DNA of 7,217 bases from an uncultured Erysipelotrichaceae bacterium (GTDB lineage: Bacteria; Bacillota_I; Bacilli_A; RFN20; CAG-288), in contig CACXYG010000067.1 in the NCBI GenBank assembly GCA_902771745.1, positions 1 through 7,217 on the forward strand, in the 5' to 3' direction. Positions 6,817 through 7,217 of this stretch are shown here, piece by piece (position 1 is the stretch's first letter; every line of letters starts with the position of its first letter). The position numbers were made by a program, and so were the translations under genes. The notes under the pieces were generated by a model, which was not told where the DNA came from, did not search any database, and was given only the letters and a program-made list of their open reading frames with translations.

Positions 6817-6822
6817 CCTTCC
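6817..6822 (-). promoter_or_regulatory. Ribosome binding site of the fused threonine synthase-homoserine kinase
   Basis: GGAAGG on the - strand sits eight bases before the ATG at 6808, good spacing for a Firmicute start. Confidence 0.7.
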
Positions 6823-6837
6823 ATTTATAATAGGTGT

Positions 6838-6866
6838 ATTATAAGGTGTGTTTTAAATAAATACAA
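6838..6866 (-). promoter_or_regulatory. Candidate sigma-A-type promoter of the thr operon
   Basis: On the - strand a perfect -10 TATAAT (6843-6838) lies 17 bases after TTGTAT (6866-6861), a weak -35 that shares TTG with the consensus. Transcription would start near 6831, giving a leader of only about 22 nt before the ATG at 6808. That leaves no room for a T-box, riboswitch or leader-peptide attenuator, so control would have to act at the promoter, on the enzymes, or from a more distant start. Confidence 0.55.
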
Positions 6867-6978
6867 ATGTTTTTAAAATAAAAACACTCACAATTCAAAA
6901 TATCCGTCCTTAAGTGCCATTGTAAAAAGAGGAAAGGAAAAGAAAATGCTTCCTATATAATAAATAATAAGATTATTC

Positions 6979-7007
6979 TTGATTTTTTAATTTAGATAAG
7001 ATATTAT
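6979..7007 (+). promoter_or_regulatory. Candidate promoter of the tRNA gene
   Basis: TTGATT (6979-6984) and TATTAT (7002-7007) are separated by 17 bases and lie 23 bases before the tRNA. The expected start near 7014 leaves a short leader to be trimmed, as usual for a single tRNA gene. The region is very AT-rich, so a chance match is possible. Confidence 0.5.
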
Positions 7008-7030
7008 TTCTCTTGCCTAAATTTTTAATT

Positions 7031-7106
7031 GGCTGCGTAGCTCAGTTGGTAGAGCGGTCGGTTCATACCCGATATGTCAAGAGTTCGAATCTCCTCGTAG
7101 CCACCA
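7031..7106 (+). tRNA. tRNA-Met (anticodon CAT), elongator type, CCA encoded
   Basis: The 76 bases fold as a cloverleaf: acceptor GGCTGCG with CGTAGCC (one G-U pair), D-stem GCTC/GAGC with loop AGTTGGTA, anticodon stem GTCGG/CCGAT with loop TTCATAC (anticodon at 7064-7066), a five-base variable loop, T-loop TTCGAAT, and encoded ACCA at 7103-7106. A paired G1-C72 and the lack of three G-C pairs in the anticodon stem argue against an initiator. The GGTTCATACCC arm fits elongator Met better than the lysidine-modified Ile2 tRNA, though sequence alone does not fully exclude Ile2. The T-stem AAGAG/CTCCT has an A-C mismatch (7080 with 7094). Confidence 0.93.
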
Positions 7107-7120
7107 TATCGATAATCCTA

Positions 7121-7170
7121 GGGGCTGTCCAAAAAGTAGATGTAAGTTTCTACTTCGGACAGCCTCTTTT
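7121..7170 (+). terminator. Rho-independent terminator after the tRNA
   Basis: GGGGCTGTCC (7121-7130) pairs with GGACAGCCTC (7157-7166) over 10 bp including one G-U. An inner stem AAGTAGA/TCTACTT (7134-7140 with 7149-7155) encloses an 8-base loop, separated by a small internal loop (AAA opposite C). TTTT follows at once, and the next 45 bases are pyrimidine-rich. It begins 14 bases after the tRNA. The outer arms also resemble ends of some transposable elements, but no transposase is present. Confidence 0.8.
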
Positions 7171-7217
7171 CATCTTCTCTTTTTTGCTATTTCATTTGGT
7201 TGTTTCTTTTGTTTCTT

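Noticed and set aside
6847..6887. AT-rich inverted repeat GTGTTTT/AAAACAC near the thr promoter as an operator
   Set aside because: The match is only 7 bp in a very AT-rich region and could be chance; no known operator is recognised.
6946..6960. A four-codon frame (MLPI) after a purine-rich stretch, as a possible leader peptide
   Set aside because: It runs on the + strand away from the thr operon, has no attenuator hairpin and no threonine codons.
6809..7030. T-box or riboswitch upstream of the thr operon
   Set aside because: The predicted leader is about 22 nt, and no T-box motif or terminator hairpin is seen on the - strand in this stretch.

Overview
The window holds two blocks that do not look like one genome. 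Bases 1 to about 1787 are GC-rich (58-60% in the lines I counted) and carry two genes on the + strand for exported repeat proteins. Bases from about 1791 to the end are much more AT-rich (40-42% in sampled coding lines, lower between genes) and carry an amino-acid biosynthesis operon on the - strand plus a tRNA on the + strand. The right block reads like a low-GC Firmicute, possibly Erysipelotrichia-like; this placement rests on protein style and composition and is tentative. The left block could come from a GC-richer Clostridia-type gut bacterium, but that is only a guess.

Left block. The first gene is open at the left edge. It begins in a roughly 130-residue Thr-Pro dipeptide tract and continues in the same frame into four ~31-residue repeats built on a Y/W-F-D-x-D-G core, ending at 865. 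A perfect 13-bp inverted repeat follows two bases after its stop. A second gene (from 920) has a signal peptide and then seven to eight repeats of the same kind. It ends at 1792 in a stop codon that appears to be made by the junction with the right block. A near-identical copy of the palindrome lies exactly 100 bp further on, inside the codons for the hydrophobic core of that signal peptide.

Right block, read on the - strand from a promoter near 6850: a fused threonine synthase-homoserine kinase, a small HTH-ACT regulatory-type protein, a homoserine dehydrogenase without a visible ACT domain, and an aspartate kinase. Together they cover aspartate to aspartyl phosphate, aspartate semialdehyde to homoserine, and homoserine to threonine. 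Aspartate semialdehyde dehydrogenase is not in the window. The first three genes overlap by 8 nt at both joints, and aspartate kinase follows after a 22-nt gap. Aspartate kinase is cut at residue 393, losing most of its last ACT domain, and its frame then runs antisense through the second repeat-protein gene.

Right edge. Upstream of the operon and diverging from it is a tRNA-Met(CAT) gene with its own promoter and a strong hairpin terminator.

The main surprises are the abrupt junction at 1787-1791, the palindrome repeated inside a signal-peptide coding region, and the ThrC-ThrB fusion. I do not see a defence system, CRISPR array or intact mobile element.
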